From positions 158,314-222,313 of the forward strand of contig CAUVWY020000001.1 in the NCBI GenBank assembly GCA_963555775.3: a DNA stretch of 64,000 nucleotides, in the 5' to 3' direction. Positions 49,159 through 57,714 of this stretch are shown here, one piece after another. Position numbers and translations under genes: made by a program. Numbering within the stretch: position 1 is the first letter of the stretch; each line of letters begins with the position of its first letter. The DNA comes from JAJEDW01 sp963555775. GTDB lineage: Bacteria; Acidobacteriota; Terriglobia; 20CM-2-55-15. The notes beneath the pieces are model-generated. The model did not search any database. It was not told where the DNA came from and saw only the letters and a list, made by a program, of their open reading frames with translations.

Positions 49159-49623
49159 CTACGCCTGGTCGGATTTTTCATCGCCCTCTTGCGCTTTCCC
49201 GCTTTCCTGCGGTTCTTTAGCCGAACTGCTCTTCGCGGCACCCTCTTCGACACGTCTTTCTTCAAGACCGCTGCCGATCAGTTCGATTATGGCTTCTTCA
49301 GCGCCATCGCCCACGCGGTTCCTGTAACGAATAATCCGGCTGTATCCCCCGGGCCGATCGCTGAAACGCGGGCCGATGGTGTCGAATACCTTCTTCGACA
49401 CTTCGTCGCTCAAGAGGTACGCCATGACCTGCCGGCGTGCATGGAGCGTGTCGCGTTTTCCGAGCGTGATCATCTTCTCGGCAATTGGACGCACTGCCTT
49501 CGCTTTAGGAAGAGTAGTCACAAGCCGCTCATGCTCAAGTAACGAGGTCACCAGATTGCGCAACATCGCTCGTCGATGAGAGGGGCTTCGGCCGAGTTTC
49601 CGACCTGCCATCTTGTGTCGCAT
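49159..49623 (-). CDS. rplQ: 50S ribosomal protein bL17
   Basis: 154 residues. MRHKMAGRKLGRSPSHRRAM and NLVTSLLEHERLVTTLPKAK are the universal bL17 start. A charged C-terminal tail rich in Glu/Lys/Ser extends it beyond the ~120 residue norm. It is the last gene of the alpha operon, 18 nt after rpoA. Confidence 0.97.
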   Translation of the reverse strand: MRHKMAGRKLGRSPSHRRAMLRNLVTSLLEHERLVTTLPKAKAVRPIAEKMITLGKRDTLHARRQVMAYLLSDEVSKKVFDTIGPRFSDRPGGYSRIIRYRNRVGDGAEEAIIELIGSGLEERRVEEGAAKSSSAKEPQESGKAQEGDEKSDQA

Positions 49624-49641
49624 TTCAGAACTCCAAACCTG

Positions 49642-50646
49642 CTATTCGGCACCCTGTTCGACGGCGCCGACTTGGACCGGACGGCCATTTTCATCCAGTT
49701 TCATGCCAAGGCCCAAATTCATGGATGACAGGATTTCCTTGATCTCGTTGAGAGACTTTCTTCCAAAGTTCTTTGTCTTCAGCATCTCGGCCTCGCTGCG
49801 CTGCACGAGTTCGCAAATCGTCCGGATACTGGCATTCTTCAGGCAGTTGTACGAGCGAACCGACAGTTCCAGTTCGTCGACGGACTTTGTCAGATGTTCC
49901 ATCACGGCGTCGTGCTGAACCTCATCGGCCTCTTCCTCGGGCTCATCCTTCTCTTCAAACTGGATAAAGATCTGCATGTGGTCCTTTACCAGTTTGGCGG
50001 CCAGACCCAGCGCATCCAGAGGTGTAATCGACGCGTTGGTCCACAATTCGATCGTCAGTTTGTCGTAGTCGGTGACCTGACCCAGGCGCGCGGCCTCCAC
50101 ATAGTGATTCACCTTCTTCACGGGTGAATGGACCGAGTCGACCGGGATATACCCGATTCCCAGATCTTCGTCGAAGTTCCGGTCCGCCGATACATAACCC
50201 CGGCCATTCTTGACCCTCATTTCGAGGCTCAGAGAACCGCCCTCGCTGACGGTCGCGATGTAGACATCCTTGTCCAGAATTTCGATCTCGGTACCATGCT
50301 CGATATCGGCGGATGTCAACACTCCGGATTTGTTGGAGTTCACATACATCGTCACGGAATCTTCACTATAGAGCTTAATCGGAATCTGTTTGAGGTTGAG
50401 TATGATGTCGGTCGCGTCCTCTACCAGACCGGGAATCGAGGAGAACTCATGGAGCACGTCTTCAATCTTGACGGCAGTGACGGCTGCGCCCTCAATGGAT
50501 GAGAGCAATACCCGTCGCAGTGCGTTTCCGATCGTCGTACCAAAGCCGCGTTCGAAGGGCTGCGCGCTGAACAGGGCATAGTTTTCGGTAGCGGTTTCGG
50601 AATCCATGACGAGTCTCTTCGGTTTCTGAAAGCCTTTCCAAATCAT
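49642..50646 (-). CDS. rpoA: RNA polymerase subunit alpha
   Basis: 334 residues. N-terminal assembly domain: ENYALFSAQPFERGFGTTIG and NALRRVLLSSIEGAAVTAVK; C-terminal alpha-CTD: ELSVRSYNCLKNASIRTICE and GRKSLNEIKEIL. It nucleates RNA polymerase assembly. ATG 50646; lies in the alpha operon between rpsD and rplQ. Confidence 0.98.
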   Translation of the reverse strand: MIWKGFQKPKRLVMDSETATENYALFSAQPFERGFGTTIGNALRRVLLSSIEGAAVTAVKIEDVLHEFSSIPGLVEDATDIILNLKQIPIKLYSEDSVTMYVNSNKSGVLTSADIEHGTEIEILDKDVYIATVSEGGSLSLEMRVKNGRGYVSADRNFDEDLGIGYIPVDSVHSPVKKVNHYVEAARLGQVTDYDKLTIELWTNASITPLDALGLAAKLVKDHMQIFIQFEEKDEPEEEADEVQHDAVMEHLTKSVDELELSVRSYNCLKNASIRTICELVQRSEAEMLKTKNFGRKSLNEIKEILSSMNLGLGMKLDENGRPVQVGAVEQGAE

Positions 50647-50725
50647 CTATATTTGACCTCGGTAGTGTCTGCCCCATGCCAACTGTCAACGGCCGGAGAG
50701 GAATATTGCCAGGACGAAATCCAGA

Positions 50726-51352
50726 TTACTTCGAGTACAACTCGACGATCATGTGTTCTTCGATAGGCATCGTGATGTCTTCGCGCTTCGGTAACGCCAA
50801 CACCTTTCCGCTCAGGGACTCCTGGTTCAGTTCCAACCAGGACGGCACTCCACGATTGACTTCCAGAGCACTCAGGATCTGAATGTTTTTCCGTGATTTT
50901 TCACGAATCGCCACTTCGTCGCCCACACGAACAAGGAACGAAGGAACGTTGACCTTTCTGTCATTGACATGGATGTGTCCGTGGCGAACAAACTGACGGG
51001 CCTGTGCATGGGACCCGGCCAATCCGAGACGCAACACGACATTGTCAAGACGCCGCTCGAGTTGGGAAAGCAGGTTTTCACCGGTCACGCCTTTCTGGCG
51101 GACGGCACGTTCGAAGTACAGGTGAAACTGATTCTCCAGAACGCCGTACAACCGCTTGACCTTTTGCTTCTCCCGAAGCTGCAATCCATAGCCAACGACC
51201 TTTCTGGGGCGACGGTCGCGGCCATGTTCCCCAGGAATGAAGTTGCGCTTCTCGATCGCACATGACGGTTTGAAGCATCGCTCACCCTTTAGGTACAGCT
51301 TCATTCCCTCACGTCGGCACAAGCGGCAAACAGGACCTGTATATCTAGCCAA
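50726..51352 (-). CDS. rpsD: 30S ribosomal protein uS4 (zinc-binding form)
   Basis: 208 residues. The N-terminus keeps four cysteines (CRLCRREG and CFKPSC), the zinc-binding form. The S4 RNA-binding domain follows (LERRLDNVVLRLGLAGSHAQ, ARQFVRHGHIHVN). Start TTG 51352 with GGAGGA upstream. Confidence 0.97.
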   Translation of the reverse strand: MARYTGPVCRLCRREGMKLYLKGERCFKPSCAIEKRNFIPGEHGRDRRPRKVVGYGLQLREKQKVKRLYGVLENQFHLYFERAVRQKGVTGENLLSQLERRLDNVVLRLGLAGSHAQARQFVRHGHIHVNDRKVNVPSFLVRVGDEVAIREKSRKNIQILSALEVNRGVPSWLELNQESLSGKVLALPKREDITMPIEEHMIVELYSK

Positions 51353-51370
51353 TGAATCTTCCTCCGATAA

Positions 51371-51763
51371 TCAGACGCGCCGCTTCTTCGGCGGACGACA
51401 TCCGTTGTGCGGTATCGGGGTCACATCCCGAATCGCACGAATCTCCAGACCGGCATTCTGCAAACCCCGGATCGCCGAATCGCGGCCAGACCCCGGCCCC
51501 TTGACGCTCACTTCGATTGTCCGCATCCCCATGTCGCGGGCCTTGTTCGCGGCGGTCGCCGCAGCCTGCTGTGCCGCGAAGGGAGTGCCCTTCCGGGAGC
51601 CTCTGAAACCGAGCGATCCGGAACTTGACCAGCACACAACGCCGCCTTCGGTATCCGAAATCGTGACAATAGTGTTGTTGAACGTCGCCTGGATGTAAGC
51701 GTGACCGGCTGGCACGATTTTCTTTTCGCGTCGTTTCGGGGCTTTCTTCTTTGCCTTTGCCAT
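51371..51763 (-). CDS. rpsK: 30S ribosomal protein uS11
   Basis: 130 residues. HAYIQATFNNTIVTISDTEG, SLGFRGSRKGTPFAAQQAA and the C-terminal TPIPHNGCRPPKKRRV are diagnostic. It lies downstream of a 20-bp tandem hairpin repeat that separates it from rpsM. Alpha operon. Confidence 0.98.
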   Translation of the reverse strand: MAKAKKKAPKRREKKIVPAGHAYIQATFNNTIVTISDTEGGVVCWSSSGSLGFRGSRKGTPFAAQQAAATAANKARDMGMRTIEVSVKGPGSGRDSAIRGLQNAGLEIRAIRDVTPIPHNGCRPPKKRRV

Positions 51764-51775
51764 CGATTCTCCCTA

Positions 51776-51855
51776 GGGCTTCGCCCTGGCTCTTGGGGCT
51801 TCGCCCCGGCTCTTGGGGCTTGGCCCTGGCTCTTGGGGCTTGGCCCTGACTCTAG
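51776..51855 (-). repeat. Four-copy 20-bp tandem repeat with mini-hairpins (rpsM-rpsK spacer)
   Basis: The period is exactly 20 nt and the copies differ at only one to three positions. On the mRNA strand each unit contains a GGGC-(GAA or CAA)-GCCC mini-hairpin followed by CAAGAGCC or a close variant. It fills nearly all of the spacer and abuts the rpsM stop. Confidence 0.85.
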
Positions 51856-52238
51856 GTCTTCGCGCTGGCTTTCTTTCTGCCGGCGACGGCCCCCTTGCTT
51901 GGGCCCTTGCGCGTACGTGCATTGGTGTGGGTTCGCTGCCCACGAACCGGAAGACCCCGACGGTGGCGGAATCCACGATATGAGCCGATCTCCATCAATC
52001 GCTTTATGTTGATCGACACTTCCTTACGCAGGTCGCCTTCGATCTGGTAGTCTTCCTCGATCAGCTTACGGATCTTGGTGGTTTCCTCATCGTTCAGATC
52101 GACCACTTTGCGATCCGGACTGATACCCGCATCCGCGACGATCTTGGTAGCCGACGAACGGCCAATCCCAAAAATGTAAGTCAAGCCGATCTCCAACCTC
52201 TTGTTCGGGGGAAGATCAACTCCAGCTATTCGTGCCAT
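51852..52238 (-). CDS. rpsM: 30S ribosomal protein uS13
   Basis: 128 residues. MARIAGVDLPPNKRLEIGLT, YIFGIGRSSATKIVADAGI and SYRGFRHRRGLPVRGQRTHT are conserved uS13 blocks. The last codons enter the tandem-repeat region. First large gene of the alpha group after rpmJ. Confidence 0.98.
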   Translation of the reverse strand: MARIAGVDLPPNKRLEIGLTYIFGIGRSSATKIVADAGISPDRKVVDLNDEETTKIRKLIEEDYQIEGDLRKEVSINIKRLMEIGSYRGFRHRRGLPVRGQRTHTNARTRKGPSKGAVAGRKKASAKT

Positions 52239-52317
52239 CTCTCAACCTCTCAATGATGTCAATGGTGACCGGGGTCGGATTCGGACCGCAACCTGCCGCC
52301 GATAACCGACCACCGAT

Positions 52318-52431
52318 TCATCCCTGACGCTGCTTGTGCTTGGGATTGGAACAAATGACGCGGACCACACCATGACGGTGGATCAGTTTGCACTTGTCGC
52401 ACATTTTCTTGACGGACGCTCTTACTTTCAT
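52318..52431 (-). CDS. rpmJ: 50S ribosomal protein bL36 (zinc-binding form)
   Basis: 37 residues starting MKVRASVKKMCDKCKLIHRH and ending SNPKHKQRQG. Cys11, Cys14, Cys27 and His32 form the zinc site of C+ bL36. It lies between infA and rpsM, the usual place. Confidence 0.95.
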   Translation of the reverse strand: MKVRASVKKMCDKCKLIHRHGVVRVICSNPKHKQRQG

Positions 52432-52498
52432 GGTTCCAACCTGCAAGGGCGGTTTGCAACCGCCGAATGATGTACGCCGACGAGTGGCACATCCACAA

Positions 52499-52717
52499 CT
52501 ACTTGTATCGGTATACGATTCGTCCTCGTTTCAGATCATAGGGCGACAATTCCACGGCGACGCGATCACCCGGTAGAATCCGAATGAAGTTCTTTCGCAT
52601 CTTTCCGGAAATATGTGCCAGGACCTGATGCTTATTTTCGAGTTCAACGCGAAACATGGCGTTGGGAAGGTGCTCGATTACCGTAGCCATCACCTCAATC
52701 GCATCTTCTTTTGACAA
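52499..52717 (-). CDS. infA: Translation initiation factor IF-1
   Basis: 72 residues, an S1-like OB fold: MSKEDAIEVMATVIEHLPNA, MFRVELENKHQVLAHISGKM, RKNFIRILPGDRVAVELSPY. The start is TTG 52717 with GAGGAG upstream. The usual map gene between adk and infA is missing. Confidence 0.97.
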   Translation of the reverse strand: MSKEDAIEVMATVIEHLPNAMFRVELENKHQVLAHISGKMRKNFIRILPGDRVAVELSPYDLKRGRIVYRYK

Positions 52718-52731
52718 ACGCTCTGATCTCC

Positions 52732-53406
52732 TCAGGCAGAAATTCGGTGACCGCTGCGAATAATCGATATCAACGTACCGGTTACATCTTCAATCGGCGC
52801 CATGCCGTCGACCTTCGCATAGTTGCCTTCACCCCTGTAGAACGCCACAAGGGGTTCGGTCTCAGTCCGGTACGTTTCCATACGATCCTTTACCACTTGC
52901 ACGGTGTCGTCCGACCTCTGTACAAGTTCGCCCCGGCACTTGTCGCAGACACCTTGCCGCTGGGGGGGCCGACTCTCCAGGTTATAGATCTCACTGCATT
53001 TCGAACACGTACGTCGTGCCGTCAACCGACTGACCAGACGACGCATATTGACGTCAAGTTCGATCACCGAGACCCGATCCCCTTCACCCAGATACCGGTT
53101 CAAAGCCTCAGCCTGTGACAGGTTCCTCGGATACCCGTCAAGGATGAAGCCAAAATCGCAATCCTCGGCCTGGATCCTGTCTCCGACGATACCGTTCACG
53201 ATGTCGTCGGAAACCAACTCACCAGCATCCATGGCTCGCTTGGCTTCAAGCCCCAATGCCGTCTTTCCGGCGATTGCGTCCCGCAACATGTCGCCAGTCG
53301 AGATCTGCGGCAACGAAAGCTCCGACTCGACGGCCTTGGCCTGCGTTCCCTTGCCGGCGCCCGGAGGTCCAAGAATGATGACAACGTTTCGAACTGCGGT
53401 CGCCAC
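52732..53406 (-). CDS. adk: Adenylate kinase
   Basis: 224 residues. P-loop GPPGAGKGTQAKAVE, NMP-binding ISTGDMLRDAI, GFILDGYPRN, and a LID carrying four cysteines (CSKCSEIYN and CDKCRGEL), the zinc-binding long form. It equilibrates ATP, ADP and AMP. Start GTG 53406 directly follows secY, with GGAGG upstream. Confidence 0.97.
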   Translation of the reverse strand: MATAVRNVVIILGPPGAGKGTQAKAVESELSLPQISTGDMLRDAIAGKTALGLEAKRAMDAGELVSDDIVNGIVGDRIQAEDCDFGFILDGYPRNLSQAEALNRYLGEGDRVSVIELDVNMRRLVSRLTARRTCSKCSEIYNLESRPPQRQGVCDKCRGELVQRSDDTVQVVKDRMETYRTETEPLVAFYRGEGNYAKVDGMAPIEDVTGTLISIIRSGHRISA

Positions 53407-54777
53407 TCAGCTGCGCCTCCCCCGAATTCGGCCCTTTTTCAGGAAACCGTCGTAGTGTCGCATGATCAACTGCGACTCCACCTGCTGCACTGTGTCCATC
53501 GCCACTCCGACGACGATAAGCAATGAAGTGCCGCCGAAATAGAACGTGACCTGCATCCCCTGCTGGATGAAAAGCGGAACACTCCGCTCCAGCGCACCAC
53601 CGATCAGCGGCAGGCTCTGAACATGGAAGCCGGTCATCATGAACTCCGGAATCAGCGCAACGAATGACAGATAGAGGGCCCCGACCAGGGTCAACCGGGT
53701 GAGGATCGAATTCAGATAATCCGCCGTCCGCCGCCCCGGTCGAATACCTGGGATAAACCCTCCGTACTTCCGCATATTGTCGGCCACTTCATTCGGGTTG
53801 AAGATAATCGACGTATAGAAGTAGCAGAAGAAAATGATTCCACTCACATAGAGCAGGTCGTAGAGAGGCTCGCCGGGTGACAGGGCGGTGCTCATCCCCT
53901 GCAAGAACGGGCTATTGCTCATCACAAGTCCGAAAGTCTGTGGGACCGTCAGCATCGACGACGCAAAGATCACCGGGATGACACCGCCGGTATTGACCTT
54001 CAGCGGCATATGTGTGGATTGCCCGCCCATCATTCGGCGCCCGACGACCCTCTTGGCGTATTGAACGGTGATCCTGCGCTGCGCACGCTCGACGAAGACG
54101 ATAAAGGCGACGATGGCCGTCATACCCAACAAGAGCAGGATCAATGTCAGGGGCGACCATTCGTTAGTGATCAACTTGTCGTAGATCGAACTGGTCGCGG
54201 ACGGCAATCCCGCAACGATGCCGGCAAAAATGATCAACGACATGCCGTTTCCGATACCGCGCTCGGAAATCTGCTCGCCGAGCCACATGATGAAGGCCGT
54301 CCCCGTCGTCAGGGTCAACATGGTCATCAGTACAAACCCGATGCCCGGCGTGAGTACGAACTGACCGTCATTCTGAAGTGCGTAAGCAATGCCGAAAGAC
54401 TGCACGGAACTCAGAACGATTGTCAGATATCTGGTGTAAGTGGTGATCTTGCGCCGGCCGAGTTCACCTTCCTTCGAAAGCTTTTCCAGGTACGGCCAGA
54501 CCACGGTCAACAACTGCAGGATGATCGATGCCGTAATGTAAGGCATGATGCCGAGCGCAAAGATCGTCATCATGCTGAAGTTGCCACCCGAGAAGAGATT
54601 CAGGAACCCGAGAACAGTCCCCTGATTATTGGCAAAGAAAACTTGCAACGCTTCAAAATCGACTCCCGGAGTCGGGATAAACGCACCGACACGATAGACC
54701 GCCAGCATGGCCAACATGAACAGGAGACGCTTTCGCAAATCCGGAACGTTGAAGATATTTTGAACAGCCTCGATCAC
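53407..54777 (-). CDS. secY: Protein translocase subunit SecY
   Basis: 456 residues, ten membrane helices. N-terminal LRKRLLFMLAMLAVYRVGAF and IPTPGVD, plug-region GTVLGFLNLFSGG, and PGRRTADYLNSILTRLTLVG. It forms the protein-conducting channel. Start GTG 54777 abuts the rplO stop; adk follows at once. Confidence 0.97.
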   Translation of the reverse strand: MIEAVQNIFNVPDLRKRLLFMLAMLAVYRVGAFIPTPGVDFEALQVFFANNQGTVLGFLNLFSGGNFSMMTIFALGIMPYITASIILQLLTVVWPYLEKLSKEGELGRRKITTYTRYLTIVLSSVQSFGIAYALQNDGQFVLTPGIGFVLMTMLTLTTGTAFIMWLGEQISERGIGNGMSLIIFAGIVAGLPSATSSIYDKLITNEWSPLTLILLLLGMTAIVAFIVFVERAQRRITVQYAKRVVGRRMMGGQSTHMPLKVNTGGVIPVIFASSMLTVPQTFGLVMSNSPFLQGMSTALSPGEPLYDLLYVSGIIFFCYFYTSIIFNPNEVADNMRKYGGFIPGIRPGRRTADYLNSILTRLTLVGALYLSFVALIPEFMMTGFHVQSLPLIGGALERSVPLFIQQGMQVTFYFGGTSLLIVVGVAMDTVQQVESQLIMRHYDGFLKKGRIRGRRS

Positions 54778-55239
54778 TTAACTCAAGACCTCGCATTTGC
54801 CGCCGGCCGCGATGATTTTCTCTTGTGCGCTCTTCGTGAAATGCTTCGCAACAAGGTGCAAGGGCCGGGCGATCTCTCCTCCACCCAAGATGCGAACTCC
54901 GTCCTTGCCCAACTTCCTGATGATTCCTGCGGCCACAAGTTCTTCGGCGCCTATCTTCGCGCCATCTTCCACACCTTCGAGCCGCGAAAGGTCGCCGATA
55001 TTGACCGCCGAGTGATCCTTACGGAAGACCGCGTTGGTAAAACCACGCTTGGGCAGGCGGCGGTGCAGGGGCATCTGGCCGCCCTCGAAGCCTCTTTTCG
55101 AAGAAGCGCCGGAACGGGACCACTGACCTTTATGACCGCGACCCGAGGTTTTCCCATGTCCCGACCCCATTCCACGGCCAATACGGCGTCTTGGCCTCGT
55201 GGAGCCTGCGTTCGGTTTCAGTTCGTGAATCCCATTCAT
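54778..55239 (-). CDS. rplO: 50S ribosomal protein uL15
   Basis: 153 residues. ELKPNAGSTRPRRRIGRGMG, SGHGKTSGRGHKGQWSRSG and FEGGQMPLHRRLPKRGF are conserved. Encoded between rpmD and secY. Confidence 0.97.
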   Translation of the reverse strand: MNGIHELKPNAGSTRPRRRIGRGMGSGHGKTSGRGHKGQWSRSGASSKRGFEGGQMPLHRRLPKRGFTNAVFRKDHSAVNIGDLSRLEGVEDGAKIGAEELVAAGIIRKLGKDGVRILGGGEIARPLHLVAKHFTKSAQEKIIAAGGKCEVLS

Positions 55240-55254
55240 CCCAGACCTCGCCCT

Positions 55255-55452
55255 CTACTCGACTACCCGGACCAAATGAGGAATCTTCGCAACCATTCCC
55301 CGAATTGCAGGCGTGTCCTGAAGCTCACGCACGCCATTCAGCTTGCGGAAACCCAAGCCCCTGACGACCAGTTTCTGATCCTCACTGAAACCGATGGCAC
55401 TGCGGTAATACTGAACCTTCATCGTCGATGATTTTTTCGTTGACGCGGTCAT
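55255..55452 (-). CDS. rpmD: 50S ribosomal protein uL30
   Basis: 65 residues if ATG 55452 is used; ATG 55422 (MKVQYYRSAIG) would give 55. The uL30 core VQYYRSAIGFSEDQKLVVRG and LGFRKLNGVRELQDTPAIRG is clear. The start overlaps the rpsE stop as TAATG, implying coupling. Confidence 0.95.
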   Translation of the reverse strand: MTASTKKSSTMKVQYYRSAIGFSEDQKLVVRGLGFRKLNGVRELQDTPAIRGMVAKIPHLVRVVE

Positions 55453-56003
55453 TATCCAACCAACTCCTCCACCGTCTTGCCGCGCAACCGGGCCACTTCA
55501 TTCGGGTTTTTGAGCGATTTCAAGCCCTCGAAAGTGGCCTTTACTACGTTGTGCGGATTCGCCGTACCAATCGACTTCGTGAGAATATTGTTGATTCCCG
55601 CGGCTTGCATGACTGCACGAACAGCCCCTCCGGCAATCACACCAGTGCCCTCGGCAGCGGGCTTCAGCAGAACCCGCCCCGCCCCGAACACGCCCAGAAC
55701 CTTGTGGGGTGTGGTGTTCTTGACGATCGGCACGCGAATCATGTTTTTCCTGGCGGTCTCGATTGCCTTGCGGATGGCCGAAGGAACTTCCTTGGCCTTG
55801 CCGCTGCCGTAGCCAACACGCCCCTTTTGATCGCCGACGACGACAAGCGCGCTGAAGCTCAGGTTCTTGCCGCCCTTGACCACCTTGGTGACGCGGTTGA
55901 TCGAGACGACGGTATCCTTGAGGAGTTCTCCCTGATCGTCCCTAAGCTCTCTGGGTACCCTGGGCCCTCTCGGGCCGCCCCTTGGATCTCTTGGATTCGA
56001 CAC
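55452..56003 (-). CDS. rpsE: 30S ribosomal protein uS5
   Basis: 183 residues. KDTVVSINRVTKVVKGGKNL, SFSALVVVGDQKGRVGYGSG and PAAEGTGVIAGGAVRAVMQA are typical. The first ~20 residues are a Pro/Arg/Gly-rich extension. Start GTG 56003 with AGAGG upstream. Confidence 0.97.
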   Translation of the reverse strand: MSNPRDPRGGPRGPRVPRELRDDQGELLKDTVVSINRVTKVVKGGKNLSFSALVVVGDQKGRVGYGSGKAKEVPSAIRKAIETARKNMIRVPIVKNTTPHKVLGVFGAGRVLLKPAAEGTGVIAGGAVRAVMQAAGINNILTKSIGTANPHNVVKATFEGLKSLKNPNEVARLRGKTVEELVG

Positions 56004-56089
56004 TAAAACCTCTTTTGGTCAGGAGCCTCTGGTGGAAACGTGCATGGCCGCGTTCGGAGCGCCATCGTACTCACTTCCACGAGAGGATC

Positions 56090-56458
56090 CTAGAACTTCA
56101 GTCCCGCTTCTCGGGCCGATTCGGCAAGGGCCTTGACCCGCCCGTGATAAATGTACCCGCCGCGATCGAACACGACAACGCCCAAACTCTTCTGTCTGGC
56201 ACGCTCCGCGATGAGGCGCCCCACTTCCCTCGCCGCGGCAACGTTGCTGCCGGTGGGCGCGTTCTTTCTGGCTTCGGATTCGGTCGAACCCGCGGCCGCA
56301 AGCGTCTCGCCGCGAATGTCGTCGATCAACTGCGCATAAATGTGCTTGTTGCTGCGGAACACGGCCAACCTTGGACGGTCGCCCGTACCGTACAGCTTCT
56401 TCCGGATTCGTGTATGAATCCGCCCTCGAATCGCCGCGCGTGACCCCCTCATCGCCAT
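56090..56458 (-). CDS. rplR: 50S ribosomal protein uL18
   Basis: 122 residues. The fold begins RIRKKLYGTGDRPRLAVFRS and NKHIYAQLIDD, ending GYIYHGRVKALAESAREAGL. ATG 56458 overlaps the rplF stop as TAATG, which fixes the start; the frame is open much further upstream but only as a shadow of rplF. Confidence 0.96.
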   Translation of the reverse strand: MAMRGSRAAIRGRIHTRIRKKLYGTGDRPRLAVFRSNKHIYAQLIDDIRGETLAAAGSTESEARKNAPTGSNVAAAREVGRLIAERARQKSLGVVVFDRGGYIYHGRVKALAESAREAGLKF

Positions 56459-57006
56459 TAAACTCCCGCTCCCGCGGTCTTCTTGCCGGCTTTCTTCTTC
56501 AGAGCTTCGCCCGTATACCGTACACCCTTGTTCTTGTAAGGATCCGGCTTCCTCAAACTCCGGATCACGGCCGCAACCTGTCCGACCTGCTGTCGATCGG
56601 GTCCGCTCACGGACAGATGTGTCTGTTTTACGACCTTGACGTCGATTCCATCGGGAATCGGATATTCGATCGGATGGGAGTATCCAAGACTGAAAATCAC
56701 CGACTTCCCCCTGGCCTCGGCACGGAACCCGACACCGACGATATCCAGTTCCTTGATGAATCCCTGCGACACACCATGGACCGCGTTGGCGGCCAGGGCG
56801 CGAGCAAGCCCATGCAATGCGCGCTGTCGCCCGCTGTCGTCTCGCCGGGTGAGTACGAGTTGATTGTCCTGCTGTACGCATTCGATCCCATCGGGAAGCG
56901 GCGTCGACAGCTCTCCGTTCGGGCCCGCAACCCGCAACTCTGAAGCGCTGAACTGGACACTCACCTTCTCAGGTATTGGAATCGGTTGTTTTCCTATCCG
57001 TGACAT
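56458..57006 (-). CDS. rplF: 50S ribosomal protein uL6
   Basis: 182 residues starting MSRIGKQPIPIPEKVSVQFS. It keeps the C-terminal PDPYKNKGVRYTGEALKKKA block. The 92-nt spacer upstream of it holds copy 2 of the structured repeat. Confidence 0.97.
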   Translation of the reverse strand: MSRIGKQPIPIPEKVSVQFSASELRVAGPNGELSTPLPDGIECVQQDNQLVLTRRDDSGRQRALHGLARALAANAVHGVSQGFIKELDIVGVGFRAEARGKSVIFSLGYSHPIEYPIPDGIDVKVVKQTHLSVSGPDRQQVGQVAAVIRSLRKPDPYKNKGVRYTGEALKKKAGKKTAGAGV

Positions 57007-57060
57007 GATCCTATCTTCTCTGGGACGGACATGACCGCCCGACTTCAGTCGATTTTGAGT

Positions 57061-57096
57061 GCCCGCGGCAAAACCCCGCGGGGTCCTGCCATGGGC
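57061..57096. repeat. 36-nt structured interspersed repeat, copy 2
   Basis: 31 of 36 identical to 587-622, folding into the same stacked hairpin. It lies in the rpsH-rplF spacer, 2 nt after the rpsH stop, inside a highly expressed operon. Confidence 0.65.
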
Positions 57097-57098
57097 GG

Positions 57099-57491
57099 CT
57101 AATAGACATCGCAGATGATTTCTCCGCCAAACCCTTTCTTTCGTGCGTCCTGGCCACTCATCACACCACCGGAGGTACTGAGAATGTTGACTCCCAGGCC
57201 ACCGAGCACCTTGGGGACCTCGCGGCTTCCCACATAGACCCGATATCCGGGACGGCTGACGCGCTGAATCGAAGTCACAACCTCCTCTCCATCGGGGCCG
57301 TATTTGAGGATGACGGTCAGAGTCGGCTTGCCATCGTTGTCCGACTGCGTGTAATTGATGATATAGCCCTCGTCTTTGAGAATCCGCGCAACTTCGATTT
57401 TCAATTTCGAAACGGGGATGTCGACTTTCTTGTGCCGCGCCTGCAACCCGTTCCGGATGCGTGTCAGCATGTCTGCAATTGGATCCGTCAT
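57099..57491 (-). CDS. rpsH: 30S ribosomal protein uS8
   Basis: 130 residues. MTDPIADMLTRIRNGLQARH, ILKDEGYIINY, RPGYRVYVGSREVPKVLGGL and LSTSGGVMSGQDARKKGFGG are diagnostic. Spc operon position after rpsN. Confidence 0.97.
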   Translation of the reverse strand: MTDPIADMLTRIRNGLQARHKKVDIPVSKLKIEVARILKDEGYIINYTQSDNDGKPTLTVILKYGPDGEEVVTSIQRVSRPGYRVYVGSREVPKVLGGLGVNILSTSGGVMSGQDARKKGFGGEIICDVY

Positions 57492-57528
57492 TTTTCTCCA
57501 ATCTTCTTCCGAGATCTGTGTCCAGTCT

Positions 57529-57714
57529 CTACCAACTCGACTTCATAACTCCGGGAATCTCTCCGGCAAGCGAGAGGCTTCGAAAGCAGATTCTGCACAA
57601 TGCAAACTTTCGCAAGAAACCTCTCGGGCGGCCACAACGCTTACACCGGTTCCGATAACGAACCGGGAACTTCTTCTTGGTCGCTTCCTTCGCAATCGAT
57701 GACGTACGAGCCAT
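57529..57714 (-). CDS. rpsN: 30S ribosomal protein uS14, zinc-binding type
   Basis: 61 residues. RCKRCGRPRGF and FALCRICFR give the four zinc cysteines of the short type Z S14. Its start codon follows directly on the stop of a 28-codon partial copy of itself (TGA then ATG), created by an 87-bp tandem duplication. The Shine-Dalgarno (CCAGGAG) lies inside that upstream copy. Confidence 0.96.
   Translation of the reverse strand: MARTSSIAKEATKKKFPVRYRNRCKRCGRPRGFLRKFALCRICFRSLSLAGEIPGVMKSSW

Noticed and set aside
54010..55431. A 473-codon plus-strand open frame
   Set aside because: Shadow of secY, rplO and rpmD; no plausible start signal.
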